This document shows, one piece after another, positions 1 to 6,886 of a stretch of 9,447 nt of DNA; within the stretch, counting starts at the first letter, position 1, and every line of letters starts with the position of its first letter. Below the pieces are notes generated by a model. It ran no database searches. It saw only the letters and a program-made list of their open reading frames with translations, and had not been told where the DNA came from. The stretch is from positions 1 to 9,447 of the forward strand of contig JAAZCB010000274.1 of NCBI GenBank assembly GCA_012513545.1, given 5' to 3'. The position numbers and the translations under genes are program-made. Source of the stretch: Clostridiaceae bacterium. Its GTDB lineage: Bacteria > Bacillota_A > Clostridia > Acetivibrionales > Acetivibrionaceae.

Positions 1-875
1 ATATAATCGGCAATAGTTAAATTGTGCGCTTCGGTAACAGCAACGGTATCACCTTCACCAGACATGATTTTTAAATTCGTATCATCAATTTTTACATAGT
101 TGGCATACATTACTGCTTTACCATGCCCGACCGATAATTGCGTAAATGTTGATATTTTCCCGAAAAAACTTATCTGATTGTTTTTCTTGATATCATTGTC
201 CTCAATAATAAGACTTTGAGTATCGTTTAATTGACCTATAGCAAAAGATGTTCCATCCTCGATACCAGAATCTAGTGTTTTTATTTTTTGGGTCAATACG
301 TTTGCTGTCATATTTCCTACAGTAACATTCCCTTTAATAGCTGCTCTAACTTCAATAATTGAGATGTTGTTAATATCTACCCACGCTTGTGCACCAGCAC
401 AGTATACTCTTATATATAACATATCTTCTGTCGCCACAAAAGATTGTACACTTTCACTTGTTTCATAAACAGGTAAAATTGAAGTTGTTTTATTACTTTG
501 GAATAATCTAATCGAAGCGGACGTATCTGTACCATTCCTCGTATATACTGCTGAGAAATTATAAGTTTTGCCTATCTCTAGCCCTCGAATAGGTATCCAT
601 ACCTTTATACTGTGCGGGTCATTTCTGTGTTCTACTTTTATACTTTTTTTACTTGCACTTACAGCATAAACACTAGAAGGGTCACTTGTTTCAACTGACA
701 AATCCGAGAGATTATAATCTAATGAATTAGCGTTTATTTGTACTAATTCATCGTTATTAGTTTTAATTGTATTAACAGTTGTTGATAAGGTTTCTTCGCC
801 TAGTGATATATGTTGTGCATCTACCAATTTAAAATTACCATCTGGCTCAAATGTTCCCGAAATAGGTATAGCCAT
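1..875 (-). CDS. Fiber-like phage appendage protein, C-terminus cut by window edge
   Basis: This frame is open for 291 codons from an ATG at 875 and runs off the window, so the C-terminus is missing. The start is well supported: GGAGG lies 7 bases upstream, 13 bases after the stop of the preceding gene. Residues 1-25 (beginning MAIPISGTFEPDGNFKLVDA) resemble the short N-terminal anchor segments of phage fiber and head-fiber proteins. Residues about 50-176 read as a beta-rich domain ending in AWVDINNISIIEV, a pattern similar to carbohydrate-binding (CBM4/9-like) jelly-roll domains. Residues 177-291 are repetitive short beta strands (for example VKIDDTNLKI), which fits a fiber shaft or beta-helix. 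The inferred role is a virion surface adhesin binding host glycans, either head fiber or tail fiber. The structural class is fairly secure; the ligand and virion location are not. Confidence 0.75.
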   Translation of the reverse strand, partial: MAIPISGTFEPDGNFKLVDAQHISLGEETLSTTVNTIKTNNDELVQINANSLDYNLSDLSVETSDPSSVYAVSASKKSIKVEHRNDPHSIKVWIPIRGLEIGKTYNFSAVYTRNGTDTSASIRLFQSNKTTSILPVYETSESVQSFVATEDMLYIRVYCAGAQAWVDINNISIIEVRAAIKGNVTVGNMTANVLTQKIKTLDSGIEDGTSFAIGQLNDTQSLIIEDNDIKKNNQISFFGKISTFTQLSVGHGKAVMYANYVKIDDTNLKIMSGEGDTVAVTEAHNLTIADY

Positions 876-888
876 TTAAATCCCTCCT

Positions 889-1896
889 TTACGCTATAAC
901 AATGTTGTTAGCACTGTTAAGTATATTTGTAGACCTGTACACATACATAGTTCTTGTTACGCCATTAATAGTAATGTCAACTTCCGCAGGTGCTTGCATA
1001 TCTACAGCAAATCCTGTGTTAGAATCAATAAACTGTGCGGTAGTACCAAAAGACTTGTCGTATACTATGTATCTGTACCCTTCCCCTGCTGTTATTGCAT
1101 ATGTTCCAGCTTTCCCAGCTCTAAGGGTTTTTGTTGCAAGTGCTTTTATTCCTGCTTCGTCCAGGCTTGTGCTACTGGATTTACCGAAGTATGTAGGATA
1201 ATACCAGTTGATGGTTTGTGTAGATGAGTTAATCACCCTATCTAACTTGTCAGTTACTTCAAGACGATATTGCTGATTCCCCGGCGCACTCTTTGTAATA
1301 CTAACCGCTTCGGTATGTGTTCCGCTTGCTGCCGGAGTTATAGAAGTAACGGATGCACTTCCGCTTATATTGTATATTCTTGCTGATTTTGCATTTGTAT
1401 AATTACCTATAGACCAACTGAAATTAACTGCTGTAAGTGTCTGTCCTACTTCCAATGCATTGTTTGATAATGCCGGAGTTGTGCCTGTTATTGTCAATGA
1501 TGCAGTTACCGGATTAGTTAATGGTGCTATCTTTGCGTCAATTAATGCATTTACGGCGGTTTCATTGATTCCACCACCGCCACCACCACCGCTTGCATAA
1601 AGGTCTTTTATGGCATAATTCACATTAATATGATTTTGTGATAAAACTCTAAATGTTGAAGCCCCAACAACCTTAAATTTGGACGCTACTGTATTGGTAC
1701 CTTCCGTTTCTCCGGGGTCAAGGTTTATCTTTCCATTTCCTATTTCAATCAATAATGGTGCTGAACCGGTATTCTGAAATAAGAAATTATCCTGCGGACG
1801 AGCATATATATATTCTTGGCTTGTTGTTACTGTACCACTGTAATATGTTTGGTTATCGTTTTCGCCTATATTTGAAGTATCAATATTTACTGCCAT
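889..1896 (-). CDS. Modular phage structural/adhesin protein with poly-glycine linker
   Basis: A 335-aa protein with three visible parts. Residues 1-101 form a beta-rich N-terminal region, a plausible virion-anchoring domain. Residues 103-109 are seven consecutive glycines, a flexible linker. Residues about 128-231 look like an immunoglobulin-like beta sandwich (SLTITGTTPALSNNALEVG to STQTINWYYP). The C-terminal part, about 232-335, starts with YPTYFGKSSS and contains GYRYIVYDKSFG and a terminal MYVYRS segment. This resembles C-terminal domains I know from receptor-binding or tail-associated phage proteins. The ATG has AAAGGTGG about 7 bases upstream and begins 17 bases after the previous gene. 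Its position behind the capsid gene and next to a second appendage gene favours a surface adhesin or head fiber. Exact function and virion location are inferred, and no catalytic motif is visible. Confidence 0.75.
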   Translation of the reverse strand: MAVNIDTSNIGENDNQTYYSGTVTTSQEYIYARPQDNFLFQNTGSAPLLIEIGNGKINLDPGETEGTNTVASKFKVVGASTFRVLSQNHINVNYAIKDLYASGGGGGGGINETAVNALIDAKIAPLTNPVTASLTITGTTPALSNNALEVGQTLTAVNFSWSIGNYTNAKSARIYNISGSASVTSITPAASGTHTEAVSITKSAPGNQQYRLEVTDKLDRVINSSTQTINWYYPTYFGKSSSTSLDEAGIKALATKTLRAGKAGTYAITAGEGYRYIVYDKSFGTTAQFIDSNTGFAVDMQAPAEVDITINGVTRTMYVYRSTNILNSANNIVIA

Positions 1897-1913
1897 ATAT
1901 TACACCACCTTTC

Positions 1914-2237
1914 TTAATATCCGAAAACCTCTCGTTTAAAAGGTTTTCGTAAATCTTTTGCTAACCAGTAAGACATATCTTCCATATTCTTCTCCTGCGA
2001 AATCTCAAGCTTTTCATTGTGCTTGTCAATTTCATCTGTAACACTTCCGTTTTCATTTAGCCATACCATGTACCGTATATGGTTGACTGTTTCTCTTGTG
2101 AATTCTCCATAAGGCACGCACATAAAATAATGGCCTTTATGTGTTATTTCAAAGGCTTCTTTCTCAGGATAGAATTCAATATCAAAGTCTGGATTTATTT
2201 CTTTGAGTATTTTTCTTTTTTCTTCTACGTTACCCAT
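1914..2237 (-). CDS. Small capsid-neighbour phage protein of unknown function
   Basis: A 107-aa soluble, charged protein with no signal peptide or membrane segment. I chose the ATG at 2237 over an in-frame TTG at 2249 because GGAGG sits 5 bases before the ATG and itself overlaps that TTG. The N-terminal half (about residues 12-55) alternates predicted strands, including FDIEFYPEKEAFEITHKG and HYFMCVPYGE. The second half is helical and carries DEIDKHNEKLE. I recall similar small proteins encoded beside capsid genes in Firmicutes phages, but no function is known to me. It is the first gene after the terminator that follows the major capsid gene and precedes the appendage genes by 17 bases. It could be a head-completion or adaptor protein; that is only a guess from position. 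Confidence 0.7.
   Translation of the reverse strand: MGNVEEKRKILKEINPDFDIEFYPEKEAFEITHKGHYFMCVPYGEFTRETVNHIRYMVWLNENGSVTDEIDKHNEKLEISQEKNMEDMSYWLAKDLRKPFKREVFGY
1922..1949. repeat. Perfect 9-bp inverted repeat at the end of the 107-aa gene
   Basis: CGAAAACCT (1922-1930) and its exact complement AGGTTTTCG (1941-1949) are separated by 10 bases. The stem-loop lies in the last codons of the 107-aa gene, just before its stop codon and the ribosome binding site of the 335-aa gene. No T-tract follows on the minus strand, so it is not a standard intrinsic terminator. It could stabilise or process the mRNA, or be coincidental. Confidence 0.6.
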
Positions 2238-2247
2238 TACGACCTCC
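2235..2247 (-). promoter_or_regulatory. Ribosome binding site that decides the 107-aa gene start
   Basis: On the minus strand GGAGG (2247-2243) is followed by a 5-base spacer and ATG (2237-2235). The site begins immediately at the end of the terminator's T-tract, so terminator and ribosome binding site are directly adjoining. Confidence 0.65.
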
Positions 2248-2272
2248 AAAATAAAAGGGGAGTTTCCTCCCC
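2248..2272 (-). terminator. Rho-independent terminator after the major capsid gene
   Basis: On the minus strand the sequence reads GGGGAG, loop GAAA, CTCCCC, then TTTTATTTT. This is a perfect 6-bp GC-rich stem (2272-2267 with 2262-2257) closed by a GNRA-type tetraloop and followed by a T-tract at 2256-2248. It begins 5 bases after the stop codon of the capsid gene. Downstream genes are on the same strand without an obvious new promoter, so partial read-through is likely. Confidence 0.88.
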
Positions 2273-2277
2273 ATCTA

Positions 2278-3453
2278 TTAAGCTTCTGTTATATCTCCCA
2301 GCAATGTCTGTGTGTTTCTTGCCAAACAACCAAGTTCACAATATTTGTACAATGTAGCTTCGTATGCATCTGCATTTGCTACCCTGCTAAGAATTGCTCC
2401 GTCCCTGTCCATCCAATTCCAATCAGCTAACTGATAGAATTTCAAATTATCTTCGTCAAGAAGATATATAGTGTTAGCATTACAATCCTTATCAACCATA
2501 AACGGCAAACCGTTATAGTCAAGAGCTTTCCAACCACCATCATAATCTTTGGTATTTTGATATACTCTATCATTCTGAAGCAATACCTGATAAGCTCTCC
2601 TTACTCCAACAGTTGTAAAGATTGCTGATACTTCACCGTCCGAATTGGTGTATGTAGTATCAATAGCAGTTTGAAGCAATGTTTCGCTTATAGCCCTGTT
2701 ACCACCACCAGCATTGAGCATTACATTTGCTCTCCACCATGGATATGTTATAACATCAAGACCTTGCAATGTTGATGTTGCTGAACATATACCATTTAAG
2801 CCCATAACTTCAAGGTTCCTTGACCCTGTACGATATACCGCATATGTATCATCTGTTGTGATTGCTGCGCCAGATATTACAAATGTCGTAGCATCAGGAA
2901 TGGATATTATTGTCCTACCTGTTGCTCCTGTTCCGGTTATTCCGGTAGCTGCAACGATAATGTCAACTACCATGCCAACTCTGAGTTTTGCGGTAGAAGT
3001 TACAACAACGGTTGTTGCATTTGCTGTTACTCCACATATTGCTATGCGCCCAGAACCATCACTAAATAACTGCCTGTTAAGGTCAGACTTCAAGTCCTTT
3101 GAAAGCCCTTTCATTTCACTTTCAATTGCTCTTACAAAAGCACCTTCATTGTTCTTTGCTGCTTCAATTGTCGGACCTGTAATCTGGATTCTACCGTATA
3201 AATACCTCATAGGTACAATACAGTCTTGGTATCCCTGCTGTCCTGCTGTTGGCAATGTCCCACCGTCAGACCTTGCGCCTATACCTTCATTCCTGCTATG
3301 GTGTAAAGGTATTGTAAAATTCTTACCTACGACTGATTCTTCATCAGTTCCTATTCTTTTCAGCAATTCGATTTTGCTGTTAATCTGTTCTCTTATTGGT
3401 CCTAAATATTGATTCTTCAATATAGGATTAAAGCTTGTTAAATTAGCTGGCAT
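2278..3453 (-). CDS. Major capsid protein (HK97-type fold, with inserted beta domain)
   Basis: A 391-aa protein that should form the icosahedral head shell. Its length and layout fit the HK97-fold coat family. Residues 1-35 are a helical N-arm. About 40-75 is an extended, glycine-rich E-loop-like region (SRNEGIGARSDGGTLPTAGQ). About 96-130 is the long spine helix ending KSDLNRQLF, followed by SDGSG. Residues about 142-208 form a beta-rich insertion (VTANATTVVV to YAVYRTGS), then the chain returns at SRNLEVMGLNGI to the C-terminal P/A-domain region. The ATG has GGAG 9 bases upstream, and this site overlaps the TGA stop of the scaffold gene 6 bases before, suggesting coupled translation. Gene order portal, scaffold, coat supports the call strongly. 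No maturation protease is evident in the window. Confidence 0.92.
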   Translation of the reverse strand: MPANLTSFNPILKNQYLGPIREQINSKIELLKRIGTDEESVVGKNFTIPLHHSRNEGIGARSDGGTLPTAGQQGYQDCIVPMRYLYGRIQITGPTIEAAKNNEGAFVRAIESEMKGLSKDLKSDLNRQLFSDGSGRIAICGVTANATTVVVTSTAKLRVGMVVDIIVAATGITGTGATGRTIISIPDATTFVISGAAITTDDTYAVYRTGSRNLEVMGLNGICSATSTLQGLDVITYPWWRANVMLNAGGGNRAISETLLQTAIDTTYTNSDGEVSAIFTTVGVRRAYQVLLQNDRVYQNTKDYDGGWKALDYNGLPFMVDKDCNANTIYLLDEDNLKFYQLADWNWMDRDGAILSRVANADAYEATLYKYCELGCLARNTQTLLGDITEA

Positions 3454-3459
3454 CTAAAA

Positions 3460-4230
3460 TCACTCCTTTGTTTGTCTTAAAAATTCTAATGCCCCTTTCC
3501 GGGCATCGTCCCAACTGTTACTTTGTTTTGTTACTATAGCCGGGGTATTGCCACCGCCAAGCACTGGCTTTTGTCCTTTCAGACTTTCGATGTATTCTTT
3601 TACTGCACTCTTTTTGATTTCTTCAATGTTAGGCGGTTTGAGTTCCTTTGCTTTTGTTCCCATAACTGCTAACATTGCAGGGTACAAATCAGCATTATTT
3701 TGCAATGCTAATTCTTTGATTTCCTTTTCCCACTTACTAAAAAACTCGCCATATGTTTCATCTTTCTTCCACATGTCAAGTTCTTGGTCAATTACTTCTC
3801 TTCGTTCATATTTACTTAATTTCTCAACTGCTTGCTGTGCTGTTTTCTCAGCCTGTGTTAAACGATTATAGACTTCAGGGTCTATATTTTTTTGCTGTGC
3901 TTCGACTGCAAGGTCTAATTCTTCCCATGTGTTGTAACCATACTGTGCTAGATCATCCCTTGAAGTTATGCCGTAGGATTTATATTTTTTGATATAATCC
4001 ATATCTCGCTTTAACTCAGCTGCTTCTTTTTCGGCATTCTCTTTCTCAAGTCTCATACGTTTCCAGGCTTCATTATCTTCCCTGCTTTGAGTTTGTTTCT
4101 CTCCTGGCTTCTCATTGGATTGAGAATTTATAGACTCACTGCCACCGTCTACAGGGGTATTATTTTGATTATCAACTTGGGAGTCCACGACACTTCCCTG
4201 TCCTGCGTCTACAGAATTTAATCCATCCAT
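3460..4230 (-). CDS. Capsid scaffold protein
   Basis: A 256-aa acidic, highly charged protein lying directly upstream of the major capsid gene, the normal place for an assembly scaffold. Residues 1-50 are low-complexity and rich in N, Q, S, D and G. About 52-83 and 124-152 are strongly helical with coiled-coil character (KENAEKEAAELKRDMDYIKK, LTQAEKTAQQAVEKLSK). Residues 221-233 are a glycine/proline-rich hinge. The C-terminus SWDDARKGALEFLRQ is a short amphipathic helix of the kind scaffolds use to bind coat protein. Scaffolds guide procapsid formation from inside and leave before or during packaging. The ATG has GGAGG 8 bases upstream. Function rests on composition, architecture and gene order rather than on a catalytic motif. 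Confidence 0.85.
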   Translation of the reverse strand: MDGLNSVDAGQGSVVDSQVDNQNNTPVDGGSESINSQSNEKPGEKQTQSREDNEAWKRMRLEKENAEKEAAELKRDMDYIKKYKSYGITSRDDLAQYGYNTWEELDLAVEAQQKNIDPEVYNRLTQAEKTAQQAVEKLSKYERREVIDQELDMWKKDETYGEFFSKWEKEIKELALQNNADLYPAMLAVMGTKAKELKPPNIEEIKKSAVKEYIESLKGQKPVLGGGNTPAIVTKQSNSWDDARKGALEFLRQTKE

Positions 4231-4257
4231 TTATGTTTCCTCCTTAAATTTTGGTAT

Positions 4258-4278
4258 AAAAAAAGCACCTTACTGTGC
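4258..4278 (-). terminator. Weak terminator-like hairpin before the scaffold gene
   Basis: On the minus strand GCAC (4278-4275), a 6-base loop and GTGC (4268-4265) are followed by seven T residues (4264-4258). The stem is only 4 bp, so this is a weak candidate. It overlaps the stop codon of the HExxE gene and lies in the 39-base gap before the scaffold gene. It might act as a partial attenuator. Confidence 0.3.
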
Positions 4279-4557
4279 AAATACTTCAGGGTTATCTTTT
4301 ATTACTTGATGTAATACTGTTGCTAAATTTGACAAATCTTTATGCTCAATTGTAATATCATATTGTGCTGTTATAGCTTCAAGCATTTCATGTACAAATG
4401 TTTCTTCTTGACCTGTTATGTTGTATCCAGGGTCAATATCAATCTGTGATGTTTTAGGTCTACAACATCCTCTTTCACTTCTTCCATGCATCAAATCTGG
4501 ATTTAATACTATAGTCCATTCAAATGCACCAATCTTTAATTTTTCAGGTATTTTCAT
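4270..4557 (-). CDS. Small phage protein with HExxE metallopeptidase-like motif
   Basis: A 95-aa protein between the portal and scaffold genes. The central helix contains FVHEMLEAI, giving H56, E57 and E60, followed by H72 and a conserved-looking C-terminal stretch VLHQVIKDNPEVF (81-93). This matches my memory of a family of short phage proteins that look like minimal zinc metallopeptidases (HExxH-like), in which the third ligand position is often Glu and a downstream His follows. Whether it cleaves anything is unproven: the canonical second histidine is absent. The ATG lies 21 bases after the portal stop, with GGGAGG 12 bases upstream, a rather long spacing; no better in-frame start exists because a TAA lies four codons upstream. 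Its place in the head operon suggests a role in head assembly, but that is inference. Confidence 0.72.
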   Translation of the reverse strand: MKIPEKLKIGAFEWTIVLNPDLMHGRSERGCCRPKTSQIDIDPGYNITGQEETFVHEMLEAITAQYDITIEHKDLSNLATVLHQVIKDNPEVFAQ

Positions 4558-4578
4558 CTTGGCTACTTACCTCCCTTT

Positions 4579-6513
4579 TTACATCCCATTTGACACACCT
4601 CCTTGTGGTATCATTTGCATCATTGCAGCCTGTTGTTGCTGTGCCATCATTTGCTGGTGTAACATACAATGCAAATCAATATTCTTTTGTATCTCAGGGG
4701 GCAATTCTTCGTAATCCTTGCCCTTCCTAAACTTGTTATGCTCTGCTAAATGTACAGCATGATTGTAAAAGTCTCTTACATCAGGCTTAATCATCACACC
4801 ATTCATATCAAGTTGTATCTCGCCTTTTGTCCATTTCAATTGCTCTGTCTGTGCTTGGTTTCGGTCTATCTCGGTATTGTCGTATAGATCATCGTCTATG
4901 CCTAATTCAAGCATTTTAAATATCATTTCCTTGTCGGCCTGAGGGTTAAGCAATCCTGATTGTACAAGGTTCATAATCCATTGCTGTTTACCTGCCTTCG
5001 ATGTTTGGAACATGCTACCTTCTTGAATCCTAACATCTGTTGAGGTTAATTGACTACCTATGAACGATAACAATTCAACTTCTTTATTCTTTCCTACAAG
5101 CTTCAATGTTCTTTCATATTTGTAGTTAAACCGGATTATCTTAAGTGCATAGCTCATGTATTTCTGCTTGCAATCAATATAATTCTCTATCGTTGGAGCC
5201 ATTACAGTATCATCTTGTTCCTGTAAAAATTGTATTGCTACTCCTGACGTAACACCGGGTGGAGTAGCACCATGTGTTACTTCTTGTTGCCCTGAAATGA
5301 AGTAAAATTCCTCTATTAACTGTTCCAAATTCTTATAAGTGTCCGAACTTAGATTGCCCGGCTGAACAAGTCTTGGTGCTTCAAATCCCGCTTGATATTC
5401 AATAATCTGTTGGTCGTTATCGGTTATATCGCTCGTTAATGATTCTTCTTGTACTACCCATTTTCCCGCTTGTTTCTTTTGATACTCGATTATCTTTGAC
5501 CGGGTTATGTTGTATTCTCTCTGGATAGGTATTAAGTCCTCAATTATACTCTGCCCTTGCACTCTACCAGGAATATTGATATGGATAAATGGGAAGAAAG
5601 GTAGTATTCTTTTTGTTGTGTCTTCTTCGCCAAATCCTATATCTTCAACATAATCAAGTACTTTATCTCCTGCTGTTGTTATTCTTCTTCCTTTAGGGTA
5701 TTTGGATGAAGGCATTTCCCAATATTCTTTCACAATAGCATGGTTAGTCATTTCTTTCCCAGTAGTACTATTCCAGTTAGCATTAATGTTTCGAAGCTGT
5801 GATTCAAATATATTAGCCTCTTCTATGCCCTTTTCGGGTTTGACCTCTATTCCGTAAACCTCTTTAATCCAGTCAACGTCCTTCGGCTTCATCTTACAGA
5901 ACCAGCGGACTTCATCCCATTCCTTGGCTGCCGGGTCAAACTTGCATTCAAACAAACTTACTATGTCAAAGTTTACATCCCCAGATTTCATCCATTCGCC
6001 TGTCTCAGGGTCTTGTATATCCTCACCTAATGACATATCCAAATAAGGCTCCATAAAGACTATGTTAGTTGTAAGTCCCCATGTCGCAAGCTTTTTGTCT
6101 CTGCCCCTTAAGTTGTATTCATATTCCATCCATTCGACAACTTTATCCCCGATCTGTGATGCGTCTATATCATCATCATTGTTTGAGGCAGGTATAACTT
6201 GCATTATAGGCTTATTTTTGAATATCTTTGATAACTCAGTCCTTACTATCTTCTTTATCCTGTTACCTGTATACCTGGTCTGTCCTGGTGCCTTTGGTGC
6301 TTCCATCAATCGCTTATTCCCGGAATCCCATATAAGCCATTGTTTGCCTGCGTAATAAGCTATATTGATATAAGATTGCATTTCATAAGGCAGATTGTCA
6401 ACAGAATCAAGCTTCTTTTGTACATCCATTACAAGTTGTCTTTCTTCAATTGCTTTCTGTGCTTGTTCTGCTCTCTCCTGTATCGGCTTCGTTATCTTCT
6501 CCAATAGCTTCAA
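4579..6513 (-). CDS. Phage portal protein
   Basis: The portal forms the dodecameric ring at one capsid vertex, through which TerL pumps DNA and where the tail attaches. Read from the TTG start the protein is 644 aa, large for portals and close in size to the P22-like class. Residue numbers here count from the GTG at 6522. Portal-like segments include AYYAGKQWLIWDSGNKR (55-71), NRIKKIVRTELSKIFKNKP (87-105), the core LPFFPFIHINIPGR and SIIEDLIPIQREYN (307-338), and the helical region VTSGVAIQFLQEQDDTVMAP (424-443). The C-terminus (about 618-647) is rich in Gln and Met, as in portals with a helical barrel extension. TerL upstream and scaffold and coat downstream support the call. The start is uncertain: GTG at 6522, TTG at 6513 (best ribosome binding site) or ATG at 6429; the first two overlap the previous gene. 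Confidence 0.9.
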   Translation of the reverse strand: MKLLEKITKPIQERAEQAQKAIEERQLVMDVQKKLDSVDNLPYEMQSYINIAYYAGKQWLIWDSGNKRLMEAPKAPGQTRYTGNRIKKIVRTELSKIFKNKPIMQVIPASNNDDDIDASQIGDKVVEWMEYEYNLRGRDKKLATWGLTTNIVFMEPYLDMSLGEDIQDPETGEWMKSGDVNFDIVSLFECKFDPAAKEWDEVRWFCKMKPKDVDWIKEVYGIEVKPEKGIEEANIFESQLRNINANWNSTTGKEMTNHAIVKEYWEMPSSKYPKGRRITTAGDKVLDYVEDIGFGEEDTTKRILPFFPFIHINIPGRVQGQSIIEDLIPIQREYNITRSKIIEYQKKQAGKWVVQEESLTSDITDNDQQIIEYQAGFEAPRLVQPGNLSSDTYKNLEQLIEEFYFISGQQEVTHGATPPGVTSGVAIQFLQEQDDTVMAPTIENYIDCKQKYMSYALKIIRFNYKYERTLKLVGKNKEVELLSFIGSQLTSTDVRIQEGSMFQTSKAGKQQWIMNLVQSGLLNPQADKEMIFKMLELGIDDDLYDNTEIDRNQAQTEQLKWTKGEIQLDMNGVMIKPDVRDFYNHAVHLAEHNKFRKGKDYEELPPEIQKNIDLHCMLHQQMMAQQQQAAMMQMIPQGGVSNGM

Positions 6514-6874
6514 CCTTATCACCCTCTAACTTTTCCTTTACTTTTTCTCTTAAGTCTTCTGTCTTGAAGGTAGCAATCTTACCATCAATGGCAAGCTCTT
6601 TAGCTTTTTGTATCAACTCTGTTCTGCTCATAGAGTCAATGTCATATTCGGTAATAGCTTCAACAATTTCAACTTCTTCTATTTCTGTGATCTGCTCTAT
6701 TTCCTCATTGCTTACTGCATATACTACATGGTTATCAACTACAACCTGTACAGCCTCTACAGGCAAATAAGGTATCTTGAAATAATCTATTGATTGCTGC
6801 TTTGCCTCTTCTTCCGTATCTGCTGCAAAATAAGCTTTCCTTCTCCCATAACCTGCATACCAAACACTTTTCAT
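6446..6874 (-). CDS. HeH/LEM-like domain protein between terminase and portal genes
   Basis: A 142-aa acidic protein. The N-terminal part (1-55, starting MKSVWYAGYGRRKAYFAADT) looks like a small alpha/beta domain. An acidic linker (57-77) follows. Residues about 78-117 (YDIDSMSRTELIQKAKELAI, then DGKIATFKTEDLREKVKEKL) match the helix-extension-helix pattern of HeH/LEM or SAP-like modules found in phage proteins, which in some families bind nucleic acid. The last 25 residues are low-complexity and acidic. The ATG at 6874 has AGGAGG 9 bases upstream, so the start is secure. The 3' end overlaps the start of the portal gene in another frame. A role in head assembly or packaging is suggested by position; nothing shows it directly. 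Confidence 0.75.
   Translation of the reverse strand: MKSVWYAGYGRRKAYFAADTEEEAKQQSIDYFKIPYLPVEAVQVVVDNHVVYAVSNEEIEQITEIEEVEIVEAITEYDIDSMSRTELIQKAKELAIDGKIATFKTEDLREKVKEKLEGDKVEAIGEDNEADTGESRTSTESN
6511..6527 (-). promoter_or_regulatory. Ribosome binding site and TTG start proposed for the portal gene
   Basis: On the minus strand AGAGGG (6527-6522) is followed by an 8-base spacer and TTG (6513-6511). The GTG at 6522 lies too close to this site to use it. The site lies inside the coding sequence of the 142-aa gene, so portal translation may be coupled to it. Confidence 0.45.
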
Positions 6875-6886
6875 TATGTTAACCTC

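Noticed and set aside
1570..1590. Glycine codon run as a CRISPR or tandem repeat array
   Set aside because: It is a 21-base in-frame homopeptide run within a coding sequence, with no spacer structure.
2714..3412. Long plus-strand open frame (232 codons)
   Set aside because: It lies entirely antisense to the major capsid gene, has no ribosome binding site, and its Val/Ile/Pro-rich translation looks like an antisense by-product.
4258..4278. Firm terminator between the HExxE and scaffold genes
   Set aside because: The stem is only 4 bp despite seven T residues, so it is listed only as a weak candidate.
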